A DNA stretch of 64,000 nt from Branchiostoma floridae. Its lineage: Eukaryota; Chordata; Leptocardii; Amphioxiformes; Branchiostomatidae. Positions within the stretch are counted from its first letter, which is position 1, and every line of letters begins with the position of its first letter. Made by a program: the position numbers and the translations under genes. The notes below the pieces were generated by a model. That model was given only the letters and a program-made list of their open reading frames with translations. It ran no database searches and was not told where the DNA came from. Shown here one piece after another: positions 11,985 to 23,200 of this stretch. Location of the stretch: NCBI RefSeq assembly GCF_000003815.2, contig NC_049988.1:1782678-1846677 (forward strand), read 5' to 3'.

Positions 11985-12011
11985 TGTTATGTAGTACTTT
12001 GTCAAACTTCT

Positions 12012-12470
12012 GCCCCCCCTCCTCGCACCGCCTTCCTGCTAGGCGGGATATAAATGTATGTACGGTTTGGGAGAGGGCTCGCATCCCCCCTATAAAACTA
12101 TTGCCCCCCTCCTCGCACCGCCTTCCTGTTAGGCGGGATATAAATGTATGTACGGTTTGGGAGAGGGCTCGCATCTCCCCTATAAAACTATTGCCCCCCT
12201 CCTCGCACCGCCTTCCTGCTAGGCGGGATATAAATGTATGTACGGTTTGGGAGAGGGCTCGCATCCCCCCTATAAAACTATTGCCCCCCTCCTCGCACCG
12301 CCTTCCTGCTAGGCAGGATATAAATGTATGTGCGGTTGGGCTCGCATCCCCCCTATAAAACTTCTGCCCCCCTCCTCGCACCGCCTTCCTGCTAGGCGGG
12401 ATATAAATGTATGTACGGTTGGGCTCGCATCCCCCCTATAAAACGTCTGCCCCCCTCCCCTGACCACTGC
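12012..12470 (+). repeat. 90-bp minisatellite, five copies plus a partial
   Basis: Units begin at 12012, 12103, 12193, 12283, 12366 and 12449: three of about 90 bp, then two of 83 bp that lack gtttgggagag-type sequence. Each contains gggatataaatgtatg and ccctataaaac. The array starts 28 bases after the DUF6589 stop. Because 90 is divisible by 3, both strands stay open across several copies, which creates false frames. Confidence 0.9.
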
Positions 12471-13454
12471 TAGGCAAAGGGTGTGTAAGAACAAAACACC
12501 TCTCAACTGTTTATATGATGTGTCATTTGCATTTAGGTTTCTAATCTGGTTTATTCTTCTGCACATGGCTATGCTACTGTGGACTTTACATGTTTCAATA
12601 GTGGCTCGTTAAAGCCCTTTGTATAGTTGCAGATCATTAAAGAATGCAAAGAATGCATAGGAAACTCAAAATGTGCCATACTCAGTTCTGATTGTTTATT
12701 TGACAATACCTTTACACAAAGGCTCAGAAGTCAGGTAGCTGTACTCTTCGAGCATGTAAATAAAGAATATGTGTATATACATTTTGCTTCTACTGGTACT
12801 TTATGCTGTTCAGATTACTGAAAATAGGTCCGATTTTGATGACTATACAAACTATATCATCAGCATGCTCACAGCTTCACAAGTCAATTCAGCAGAAAGA
12901 TGCACGTAAGAAACTTATGTACAAAACATTTATATACAAATATACAGACAATGATCCCTTCTCGTGGGAAGTAACAAGTCATACATTATTGAAATGCATT
13001 TATATAAAGCAAAGACAATAATATGATATACCGGTCAAAGAATGATTACATGACAATTTACATGTTCTTATAGTTTCTTAAAATTCTTCCAGCAGGCTGA
13101 CATGCAATCAGCAGATTATGTCATACAATTCTCATATCAACACTCAGTTCTTGTTTATTTGGCAAGAATACACAAAGGCTCAGAGGTCAGGTAGCTATAC
13201 TGTACAAGCATGTGAAAAAAAGGATATCTATACACATTTTGCTTCTACTGGTCATAATTTATGTACAGATTGCTGGCAATAGTGTATATACTTTAATACA
13301 CATAAAAGTTTACAATGAAAAGCAATAATCGTAGCAATTGAACGATTGATACCCTTTGAAAAAGACAGACCTACATGTATATATGTATAAACTCTCATCC
13401 AGCCCTCAGTAGCTTACATAGGACGACTATATATACACATATATACATACAAAA
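12471..13454. repeat. Intergenic with a duplicated segment of about 130 bp
   Basis: The segment at about 12680-12822 (ctcagttctg...acaaaggctcagaagtcagg...cttctactgg) recurs diverged at about 13142-13275. It lies beyond the 3' end of the helicase gene on the minus strand. No coding frame was recognised. Confidence 0.55.
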
Positions 13455-16296
13455 TCACCTTATGAATAACGTAACATGTACTTCATTTCGAATAGTGGAC
13501 TCTGCCATCCTCCCTGGGAGGATATGCAGAGAGGCAAACTTTTGAGTGGTACTCTTAGGCACTAGCACCTCTTCTAGAATCTCTGCTCTAGTCATTGCGC
13601 GTATAAATCTCTCGCAAATTTTCAAGTTGAAACCAGAGTTTTTCCCCAGACCAAACTCGAGTGGTTCATCCAACTTTTGTTTTTTCACCGCTTGCCCAGT
13701 CCCCAGTCCAAGGAATACTCTAGCCAGTAGAGATGAAGAGGGCTGTGGTACAGTATGCCGGTTTTCAGACACGCATCTCACCATATTGGCAGCTTCTGTG
13801 GTCAGGACAACCTCTCTTGCCACAGTTAGACTGAGGCAATTGTCACATGTTTTGTTGCAATTGTATGAGGTTGTGTCTTCCCCAAAAGCCTCTAACAAAA
13901 CCTTTCTTCGGCACAGTTCTGTTTCACAGAAGTTGATAACATCAGCGAGTCTTCTGACAGCTCCGGCTCTGTATGTTTCCTCTTCTATGGCTCCTATCCT
14001 TGTGACATGTAAAGCCTTGTCTTTTGGGCTATAGAACAGGATTGCTTCTGCCAGCCTTCCATCACGCCCGGCACGACCTGACTCCTGCAAGTAATCTGGG
14101 ACAGAGGATGGATATCCAAGGTGAACTACAAACCTTGCATCCGGTTTGTCAATCCTGCCCTGNNNNNNNNNNNNNNNNNNNNNNNNNNNNNNNNNNNNNN
14201 NNNNNNNNNNNNNNNNNNNNNNNNNNNNNNNNNNNNNNNNNNNNNNNNNNNNNNNNNNNNNNCTGCTCATTCTGTCCTGTGCCTGTGCCATGGTATTTAA
14301 CTGTTTTTATACCATTTTCCTGCAGGTGATAGTGTATGTCCTTAACATCACTTACTGTCTGGCAATAGACAATGCCACACTGTTCCTTGTGATCCAACAC
14401 AACTTCACACACCTGCCCATGGCAAGCTTCCCTTGTCTTTCCCTTTAACCTTACACTATACTGGATGTTTCTTCTGTCCACCGAGTTATGAAATGTACGG
14501 CATTCCCCCATCTGAAGGTGTGTCATGATGAACTGCTTTGTTGTTGGGGTGGCTGTGGCTGTACAAGCAACGATCTGTGTTTTGAGTTCTGCAAGTTTGG
14601 AAAGTTGTAGATAAGTGGGCCGAAACTCATGACCCATTTGATCCATGCAGTGGGCCTCATCCACGACCACCATCTCCAGAAGACCCCTTTCTTTCAGTCC
14701 TACCACACAGCCCCACACCACTGGCTTGTTGACAAGACTTTCTGGTGTTATTATGAGCTAGCAGTTTTGTTTTTGGAGTGTTGCTGTTGAGGTCATGGAT
14801 GACAGTGTTGAGGGTCACGTTTGCAGTAAGATGTGATAGAAAGACTGCTGGTATCCTTTTCTCTTCATATCTTCTCAGAATGTCTGTTCCAAGGGCAAGC
14901 AAGGGAACGATCACCACTGCTACACCTTTCCTTAGGAGGGCTGGTAGTGTGAAGCAGAGTGTCTTCCCACCCCCTGTCGGCATAACCAGAAAAGTTGCAT
15001 TGATGATATCTTTCTGTCCTGGACGGAAAGATTGCAGATTGAACACCTTGTTAAGGCATTCCTCCAAAGGGTCCTCAATGTCTGTTTCTCCAATAGGTAG
15101 GCAGGTAGAATTGTTGGCGGTAGCATCCTGGGACTGATGCTTTTCCAGTGACATTTTCACATAGGTAGGTTTGCAAAAAATGGCGGGGAACCTCATGTTG
15201 TCTTGCACCTTTAAAATGTACCAGAGGTCATAGTGTACCTTCTTGTTTTTCCCCTGGACACTGACAGGGTACGGTGGCTGCGCACTGGAGAAGGAGTGAA
15301 GGAAGCCTCCAGCATGAAGAATTATACCTGCCTTTTTTGCAGCTTGTTCTGGTCTTGTAGCTGTGATTTTTGCAGTTAGTGCCACGCTTGTCACAGTATA
15401 CTCCTCACCTGCTTGCTCACTCGCCTGAAGAGAAACAAGTGACAAACAACATAAGTAAACTGTACTATCTATCGTGTGCCAGAGTTTCCGTTTGTAACAA
15501 CAAGCAAAGCAGATATTAGATATTACACCCATTAAATACAGCAAACCTGAATATGTCATCATCATATAATATAATATAGTACCTATTGAATCTATGATTT
15601 AGAACTTTGACTTGTATTCAAAATTCATCAATCAGTAATGTAATAAGTGCAGAAAAAATGACATCTTCCCTTCGAAGTTTAAACTGAGACTAAAATGTAA
15701 ACAGAATGCTATTCATACTGATAGGCAAGATTATTTGTTATCCTAAATATTTCTTTCTCCCAGTGTTTACTAGGAAATCGTCATCGAGCTTCAATCAAAA
15801 CACCTGCAAAATATTAACAGTAGTTTGAATACAACTACGGTGGAAATTCAGTGGGATATTTGTAATCACATATATGAAACACATATTTACCGTGAGGGTA
15901 TTATCTGATCAAAATAACAATTGTGCAAATTCTTTAGGTACCTTCCAAAATCTACACAGTGGGGAACGACTTTACCCAATTGATTATACTTCACAATTCT
16001 TTTAAATAGTACAAAGTTAAACTATAGAAACATACCTCGATTTCCAGGAGTTTCTCTTTCATTTCGGCGAAACAAAGCACAATTTTCTCTGCAGCCTTCT
16101 CGGTGTACCCGTCCGGTTTGCTGCCATGCCTCGCACGATAGTGGACGTCCAGACCCGCACCGCTCACGTAAAACTCGCCATTACCCAAGCAGTCCTTGTG
16201 AGGGCATGGAACCCTCCCCTCTCTGGAGGCTCGGCACGCAGAATCCATGTTTTTCCTCTCTTTTCCGACGTTTTCTCCGCACGCTGCCATGTCCAA
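13455..16296 (-). CDS. RecQ-family DNA helicase with N-terminal C2H2-like finger
   Basis: ATP-dependent 3'-5' helicase of the RecQ family, nuclear and likely in DNA repair. Exon 1 (16036-16296, ATG at 16296, donor GTATGT) encodes a zinc-finger-like C-x4-C...H-x4-H (CPHKDC ... HYRARH). Exon 2 starts at 15424 in matching phase 0. It carries SFRPGQ (motif 0), VMPTGGGKTLCF (motif I), a DEAHCM...GHEFRP box (motif II), ACTATATP (motif III) and IVYCQTVSDVK (motif IV). After an assembly gap come QESGRAGRDG (motif VI) and the RecQ zinc module (LCRRKVLLEAFGE...CDNC); the stop lies at 13455. Motif V is in the gap. A single extra base at about 14758 shifts frame between KTKLL and LIITPESLV, so this is either an assembly error or a damaged gene. 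The spacer before motif I is several residues shorter than usual. No HRDC domain was seen. Confidence 0.85.
14163..14262. other. Assembly gap inside the helicase (100 N)
   Basis: A placeholder-sized gap that removes the segment between motif IV and motif VI, including motif V. Confidence 0.95.
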
Positions 16297-16760
16297 CTCG
16301 TCGTGACTTTGGTCTAAAAGCTTTTATTGATGCAAATTTCTTCATTTTGCCACCTTTTCCCCGCCAAACGGTCTCAGCCATTTTTAACAAAGATACCGAC
16401 CTTTTGTTTTGGTAGTGTGAAATACCCCGCTCACCGCTCTGGTGTTTCCGCCGAGCTATTTCTGGAAGCCCGTGACGTATCAGAGGGCTGCATCTCATTA
16501 TTTCTCGGGTTCCCCCAGCGCTCGGGTGCGCTCGGGCGGCCGTCGGCTTCTTGCAGACATTAACTCGCTAGCCGCCGGCTGCCTCATCAATATGCGGGCG
16601 CCATCTTGGATCGAAATCTACCAGCGTCCGTGGAGAAGGCCAAACGCGCCGCCGTGCAAAACTCCCTTCCGTGACATAACTCCCTCTCGGCAATGTAGAG
16701 GGATAATCTTAACGCCCTTACAGCGCCACCAAATCAGGTACATTCTAAAGCTCCCTTTGT
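16297..16760 (-). promoter_or_regulatory. GC-rich promoter region of the helicase with a YY1-like site
   Basis: Upstream of the helicase ATG the sequence becomes CpG-rich (gctcgggtgcgctcgggcgg). It contains CGCCATCTTGG at 16599-16609, a good match to the YY1 core CGCCATNTTG, about 300 bases from the start codon. No TATA box is evident. Function is inferred from position and motif only. Confidence 0.45.
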
Positions 16761-17249
16761 TATAACGTGCCACTATTGTGGCAACATTTTACACCCTAAA
16801 TAGTAAACTTGCGACCAGTTTTGGACCCGGTTACTGTAAAAAATACTCAGGCTGTAGAAAGGCATGTAGTGGCGTGCGCTCACAACTTACGATTTTCTAA
16901 GGCATTGAGACAAACACAAAACAAAACAAAACGACAGCTGTGAATTCCATAGAGTATATTCAATTCAGCTTGAGGTGGATTGTGAATAAACCCACGATCT
17001 CAAACCTATGGCTTCTTCACGGCGCTGGGTACGAGCGTGTCTCTACTGTATAAGAGTCAAACAGATTTGTGCTATCGTAGACCAACTAATTTTGTTGAAA
17101 TTCCGATAGTATTTTTTTCCGTATTTGGTTACGCTCATTGACCAGTCCTTGTTCGTTTCATGGCAGAGACAAGCATTAAAAAGGCCTGGACAGTTAAAAC
17201 TTTGCATATGATTGTTAACTTAATGACCTAAATTTAACTGTTTTCACAG

Positions 17250-20200
17250 GGACATGAACGACGACCATGTGTGGTTCTCAGTCCTGGGCCGCCCTGCACG
17301 GAGCCCGTTCACCCGTGTCCAGCGCCTGTCCTGCTGCCTGACGCTGCTCTACAGCACCATGCTCACCAACATCATGTTCTTCGGCCGTGGTGACGACTTT
17401 GTCCCCCCGGCCCCGATCCGATTCGCCGGGATTGAGATTAAACCACCTATTTCCCTACCACAGGTATGACACTAGTTCTTCTTCACCCGAGGGTTAAACT
17501 GTATCCATTGTAAAAAAAAAAAAAAAACTTGGCTATCAAGTGGACGGGCGGTGAATTCAATAGGCACTATTTCAGAATTATAACAGATTTGGACCAATGT
17601 TCGTTGAGTTGATATACCCAAATACCCGCTTTTTTTGAATGGACGTAAGTTACCCTGTGGATTAAGGTGAACTAGCGTTATATACGTTTACCATAGGTAT
17701 GATGGAAGTAAGATATCATTGTACGAAAAAGATCGATCTAATTACAAATGATAGATGATATATATATACCAGATAAAGTAACAATTTCAAGACTGCCATC
17801 CTTGGGCTCATTAATTTTCGGGTGTCCAAAAAATTATCACCTTCTCGGAACTCACGACTCTTTGCTGACTCATCAGGTCCCCAAAAGGACGACATGACAA
17901 GAATTGTTATTAAGTAAATGCCGTAATGTTTTACATCAAAACCAGATAGATATGCTTGTACCTCGTCAACATCAAAGGACACAATAAAACTGGGGGCCGG
18001 TGCAAAGCTCTCAATTGGTATTCTATTCATTATGATTTGGGGAATTTAACGTCTTTACAATTTCAATAAAGTAACATATCAAGATCGGTTGCAACCAGGA
18101 TTATGGTACTTGGTGCATTGATATATATGGTAGGCTTCAATCCAGGTGCTGACTTTTATGTTTCTCTGTGATGATATACTGAGAAGGAGGAAGAATGAAG
18201 AACAACCCATTGCCTTTGATCCTCATCAACCTACCGTTAATACACAAATTAGAAAATTAAAAATGCGTCTCCATTCAAGTCACCAGTTTGAAATTTTGCA
18301 GCATTTGTGTGTTTTTTGCCCTTTGGCATTAAATTTAGGATTTTAGAGGATGCCATCAATAAAATTACATCAGTAAAGTATAATAAACAGCCAAATAATG
18401 TTACGGTCTTTCCTTTTAACGTTTACGCTTAGAAATTATAATTTTTATGTCCCTTTTAGCTGATGATCAGTATCCAGAGCGCGGTCATCATCCTCCCTGT
18501 CAACCTTCTCATCGTCTTCTTGTTTCGACACGCAAACTCAGCAGCTAATCCAGAGGGCGAGAAGGGAAAGAAGACGAAGCCAGCAGTTGGTAGTCGCATA
18601 AAAGAGAAGCTCTACCTCACGTACTCCAGCAATGACCCGGATACACCCACAGTTTGGCGGGGTGTGGTAGGAGCAAGGAGGTATCCTGCGTACTCTACAA
18701 GCTTCTCAGCACCTCGCGGCAGCAGAATGGAGTCCGATGAGTCCACAAAAGAAGCGGAGGGTACTACCTTAAGGAACAAGACCAAGTTTTCCCTTCCGTG
18801 GTGGACAACATACATAGGTGGCTAACACTACCTCTCCACTAAACGTTGGCAAAACTGATCGAGCAAAGATTTGACAGCTGAACGAGCTACAGAAAGAACG
18901 ATTTACTGATGTTTTGCGTCGTTTTGCTGGTTTTTTTTTGCCTGCAAATCTTGCAAAATTATGAAATCACGAATAAAGTGATCTCCTTCTCTCTTTCTAA
19001 CGTTACGAATGTCGCCTGCAAAGTAATAATTATATATGAGTTTAACGTTTGCAGACACTCATGAATTTCTTTGTGATAGGCACATTCTTGCTAATTCTCT
19101 TTCCACAGCATGACTTCTGATGGTGAGTTGTTTTTAATTCTTGCTAATTCTCTTCCCACAGCATGGTTCCTCATCTGGGCAACCAGTTTTGTGGCAGCCT
19201 ATTTCACCGTTCTCTACACTTTAAGTTTCGGTCGCGCGAAGGCAGAAGCTTGGCTCGTGACGTTTTTGACGACGTTTTTGACTGACTTGTTCGTGATGCA
19301 ACCCACCAAGTTGCTAGCTGTGGCTGTGATGTTTGCTTTACTTGTAAAGGTACATATTCCTGTCCTTGTACCTAATTGTACTTGTTTAGCAGGTTATTTT
19401 CCTACAACTTCGTCATCAGTACTTTTTAAACAGAACAACATGGCCTCAGCAATCAGTCAAGGGAATAAGCCTTCTCACACTAGTTACCACGCTTGCGTGG
19501 GTGATATGTCAAAGTTGAAGGCCCCCAGAACATAAACATTCAGTCCCGGACATTGTTACACAAATCGAAACAATGGTAGAGACGAAACTGTTGACGTCTG
19601 ATGGCCTTCATCTTTGACATATTACCCAGAGATCCTTTCACCCGCGCATGCGTAGTAACTTGTGTGAGAAGGCTTATGCGCAAACTAGTTGCTAAAACAG
19701 GTGGTTGTTGCAGACAAGTTTCTTGGTTGGCCTGTTAACGTTGATTTGTACATGTATATACAAGACACTTTGCGTTGTGCTTAACAGTGACCGTACCCTT
19801 TCCAAATGAAACAGAAGCCAGTCGAAGATGAGGATCCTCCAGCGTCACCTGCATACCTGCATACCATACCTGCATACCATCTTCAGTCGAGGGAGGAGTG
19901 GACTCCTGTAGTGGACTGATCTTGACACTTCAGGTCATCAGCTACGCATGCTCATACTTCAGATGGCTCCAGTGTTTGTCTAGCTGGTTTTTGAATTCGT
20001 TCACTGTCTTACTGCTCACTACTTTCTCTGGCAGGGAGTTCCAGTTATTTGCCACTCTTGTGCTAAAAACCTGGGCTCTCAACCTCGACTTAGCCAGGGG
20101 GATCTTCAACTTTAGACTGTGCCCTCTTGTTGTTGTGTTTTCCGCCCGCTCAAAGAAGGTGTCTGCCTGGACTCTCTCTTTGCCTGTTAAAAACTTGTAG

Positions 20201-23200
20201 ACCTGGATCATATCCCCCCGCTGTCGTCTGTACTGTAAAGATGGGAGTCGTAGTCGCTTAAGTCGCTCGCTGTACGGGAGGTCTCTCAAGTCCTTTACTA
20301 GCTTTGTTGCCCTTCTCTGTACTTTCTCAATCCTAATCTGGTCCAGGATGAAGTGGGGCCCCCAAATGATGTTTCCGTACTCGAGATGCGGTCTTACCAT
20401 GGTCTTAAAAAGGGTGGGTACCGTCTGTGCGTCTAAGTTGTAAAAAGTTCTGTTGATGAGACCCAGCATCTGGTTCCCCTTGTTTGATGCTTTGACCGTG
20501 TGTGCATGGAAACGANNNNNNNNNNNNNNNNNNNNNNNNNNNNNNNNNNNNNNNNNNNNNNNNNNNNNNNNNNNNNNNNNNNNNNNNNNNNNNNNNNNNN
20601 NNNNNNNNNNNNNNNGTACCTCCAGAAGGCCTTCGGGTTTTCTTTAATATCTTTAACCACTCTGTGTTCAAAACTGCTGCAGAGCTCTCTTGTTACACTT
20701 CGTAGAGAGTTTCTCTCCTTTGCATACTTTGCATAGTCTTGTGACTTCCCAGTTTTCTTGAATTTGGCCCAAGCTTTTCTCTTGCGGTCTCTTGCCTTCA
20801 TAGCTCGCTTGTTCATGTAAAGTTTATTTGCTTTGAGGTTGGGTTTGGATATGGGGATGCAGTCTTCTATTATGTCATTAATTTTGGCACTAAATACCTC
20901 CCACGCTTCCTGTATAGCCAAGTCTTCCATTTCCTCTTGCCAATCAATGTCCTCAAGTAGCTGTCCAGCCTTAGCATACTGGCCTTTGTTGTAGTTCCTT
21001 CTCACTGATGGTTGAGTCTCAACTGATTCGTCTACTTCAACGTGGAAACGTAGACAGCAGTGATCTCCCTTACCCAACCCTGGCATGTACTGAATGTCAC
21101 CAACTGTGTACTGTTCTCTTGTGATGACCAGGTCCAGTAAGGATGGTTCCTGGGTCGCTCTGTAGCGTGTAGGCTCTGATACATGCTGGTAGAGGAAATT
21201 GTTGTCCAAGCAGTCAAGTAGAAGGTGGCTATGGTGATTACTGCCCATTGTTGAAACCTTACTCTCCCAGTCAATTTCCTTGATGTTGAAATCCCCCATT
21301 ATCACCAACTTCTTCTTTGTTCTGTTACACACTGAAGTCAGAAGGTCACAGAGTCTGCTGGTGCTCACTTTCGGGTCCCCTGACGGGCTTCTGTAGACAC
21401 ACCCAACAGTGAGTTGCTCATTACCGGCAAGTGTGCAGTCTAAGAATAAGTATTCTTGGAAGTTTGCTTCACTAAGGTCCAGTTCTCTGATAGTGATATT
21501 CAGTTCCTTTCTCACGAATATCACAATACCCCTTTTCCCACTTGCCCCTAGATCCTGGGATTCCGGGTCAAAATTTGTATATGCTTCATAGTCCTCCAAC
21601 TGTAGTGTACTCATGAACAAAGCTGATTTCTGTGCCTTTGGGATCACCTCTGTTATGACAATAAGGGATGGTGGGTCATCCGATATAACAAATTTTAGTT
21701 CATCTCGTTTGTTGGGGAATTGATCTGCATTAGTGTAAAAGACTGACAAGTGTGAAGGAGACCTATTACCCTGTTCATCATCTCTTGACTCTTCCTTGTC
21801 TAGTCACATGGTATTTTTGTTGTTAACTGTTGTCACCACCCTCTCCATTCTCACATGTGTAGTGTCCCTCATTGTGTTGTCAGTGCTTTGTCCGTCACCA
21901 CTAGTCAGTGGGGTTTTCTTTGTGTTGTACCCATCACACCTGTGTAGTTGACGTCTATCAACATTGTTACTTCTGTTGGTATTTCCGGAATCCTCATGTG
22001 AAGCATCTTTCATTGTGCTCCCAGCATAGTGCCCATCTCTATTAGCTGGTAGGATTCTTAACTTATCCTGAACTACTTGTCTGTGTGGTGGTGTTTTTTC
22101 TGAGACAATTACATGGTCCCTTGAGTTGGCAATCTTACCACCCCTGATTACTAGGTCAACTTCGCCTCTGTCCCTCCTCTCCTTTAGTTCTCTCCTTAGA
22201 CTTCTGTTTCTCTCCCTCTCAACTGGTGTGAGGTCAGGTGATATGTAAATGTTGCTGAAACGATCGCTTCGTCTTAGTGCTTTGGCCGCTTTTAACAAGT
22301 CATGCCTGCTGTCCTGGTCATGTAGTGTTGCCAATAATAGTCTATCCCTATTATCAGCCTTCTTCCCAAGTCTTGTGGTCTTGTTTACTACAATGGTGAT
22401 CCCCAGTTCACTTGCCACTTCAGTAATAAACTTGGTGTCATGGTCAGTCCCTTCTTTAGTACTTTTGTTTATCAGTTCGGGTACGTTGTGCACAATTATG
22501 TTGTTTTTGCGTCTTTCCCTCTCTACACTCTCTTCAAGGGCAGTGTAAGAACTAACAAGCTTCCCCTCTTCTTCCCTCTGTGATACAGTCTCTGTCCGAC
22601 CCCCAGTAGGTCTGTAAACTTCGGTATGCTCCCCTGTTCTCTGTGTCATCTTGTTCTTTCTAACAACATCAGCATATGAGTCTATTTGGCAGGGTGGATG
22701 TGAACTCTGATTTTCTTCAATCATCTCATTTAGCCTCACTGTTACCTCACATAGTGTTCTGGTTAGAGATTCTAGTACCTCCTGGTTCTTAGAATAAACA
22801 ACAATCTTCATACTGTCCTTGCTACCCCCCACTGGTACATCAGGCCCTGCAGCATCATGTGAACTGGAATTACTGCCTGTAGTGGGTTGTTTCCTTTTAA
22901 CACTTGTGATTACGCAGTGTGCACAGTAGTAATCCAGTTGATATTTTTCATACAGACTACAGGTCTCCGGATTCAATCGAGCACAGTCAGCGTGCCACCA
23001 TGTGTTACATGCATCACAACAGATCCATTTTCCCCCTTCTTGATGTAGGCTCCCACAATAACAGTTTCCCTCGTCATTAACAACAACACATGTGACTTGA
23101 CTGCTCCCGTTTCTTACTTCTGCATTGGATTTTACTTTAGTGGGATTGCAAATGTTATCTTGCTGTGGTAGTAGCCCTTGGTTGGCTCCATTCCTTGACT

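Noticed and set aside
11974-12566. Open frames on both strands with an Arg/Gly/Phe-rich or Pro-rich repeat
   Set aside because: They follow the 90-bp minisatellite, whose period is divisible by 3; no start context or domain.
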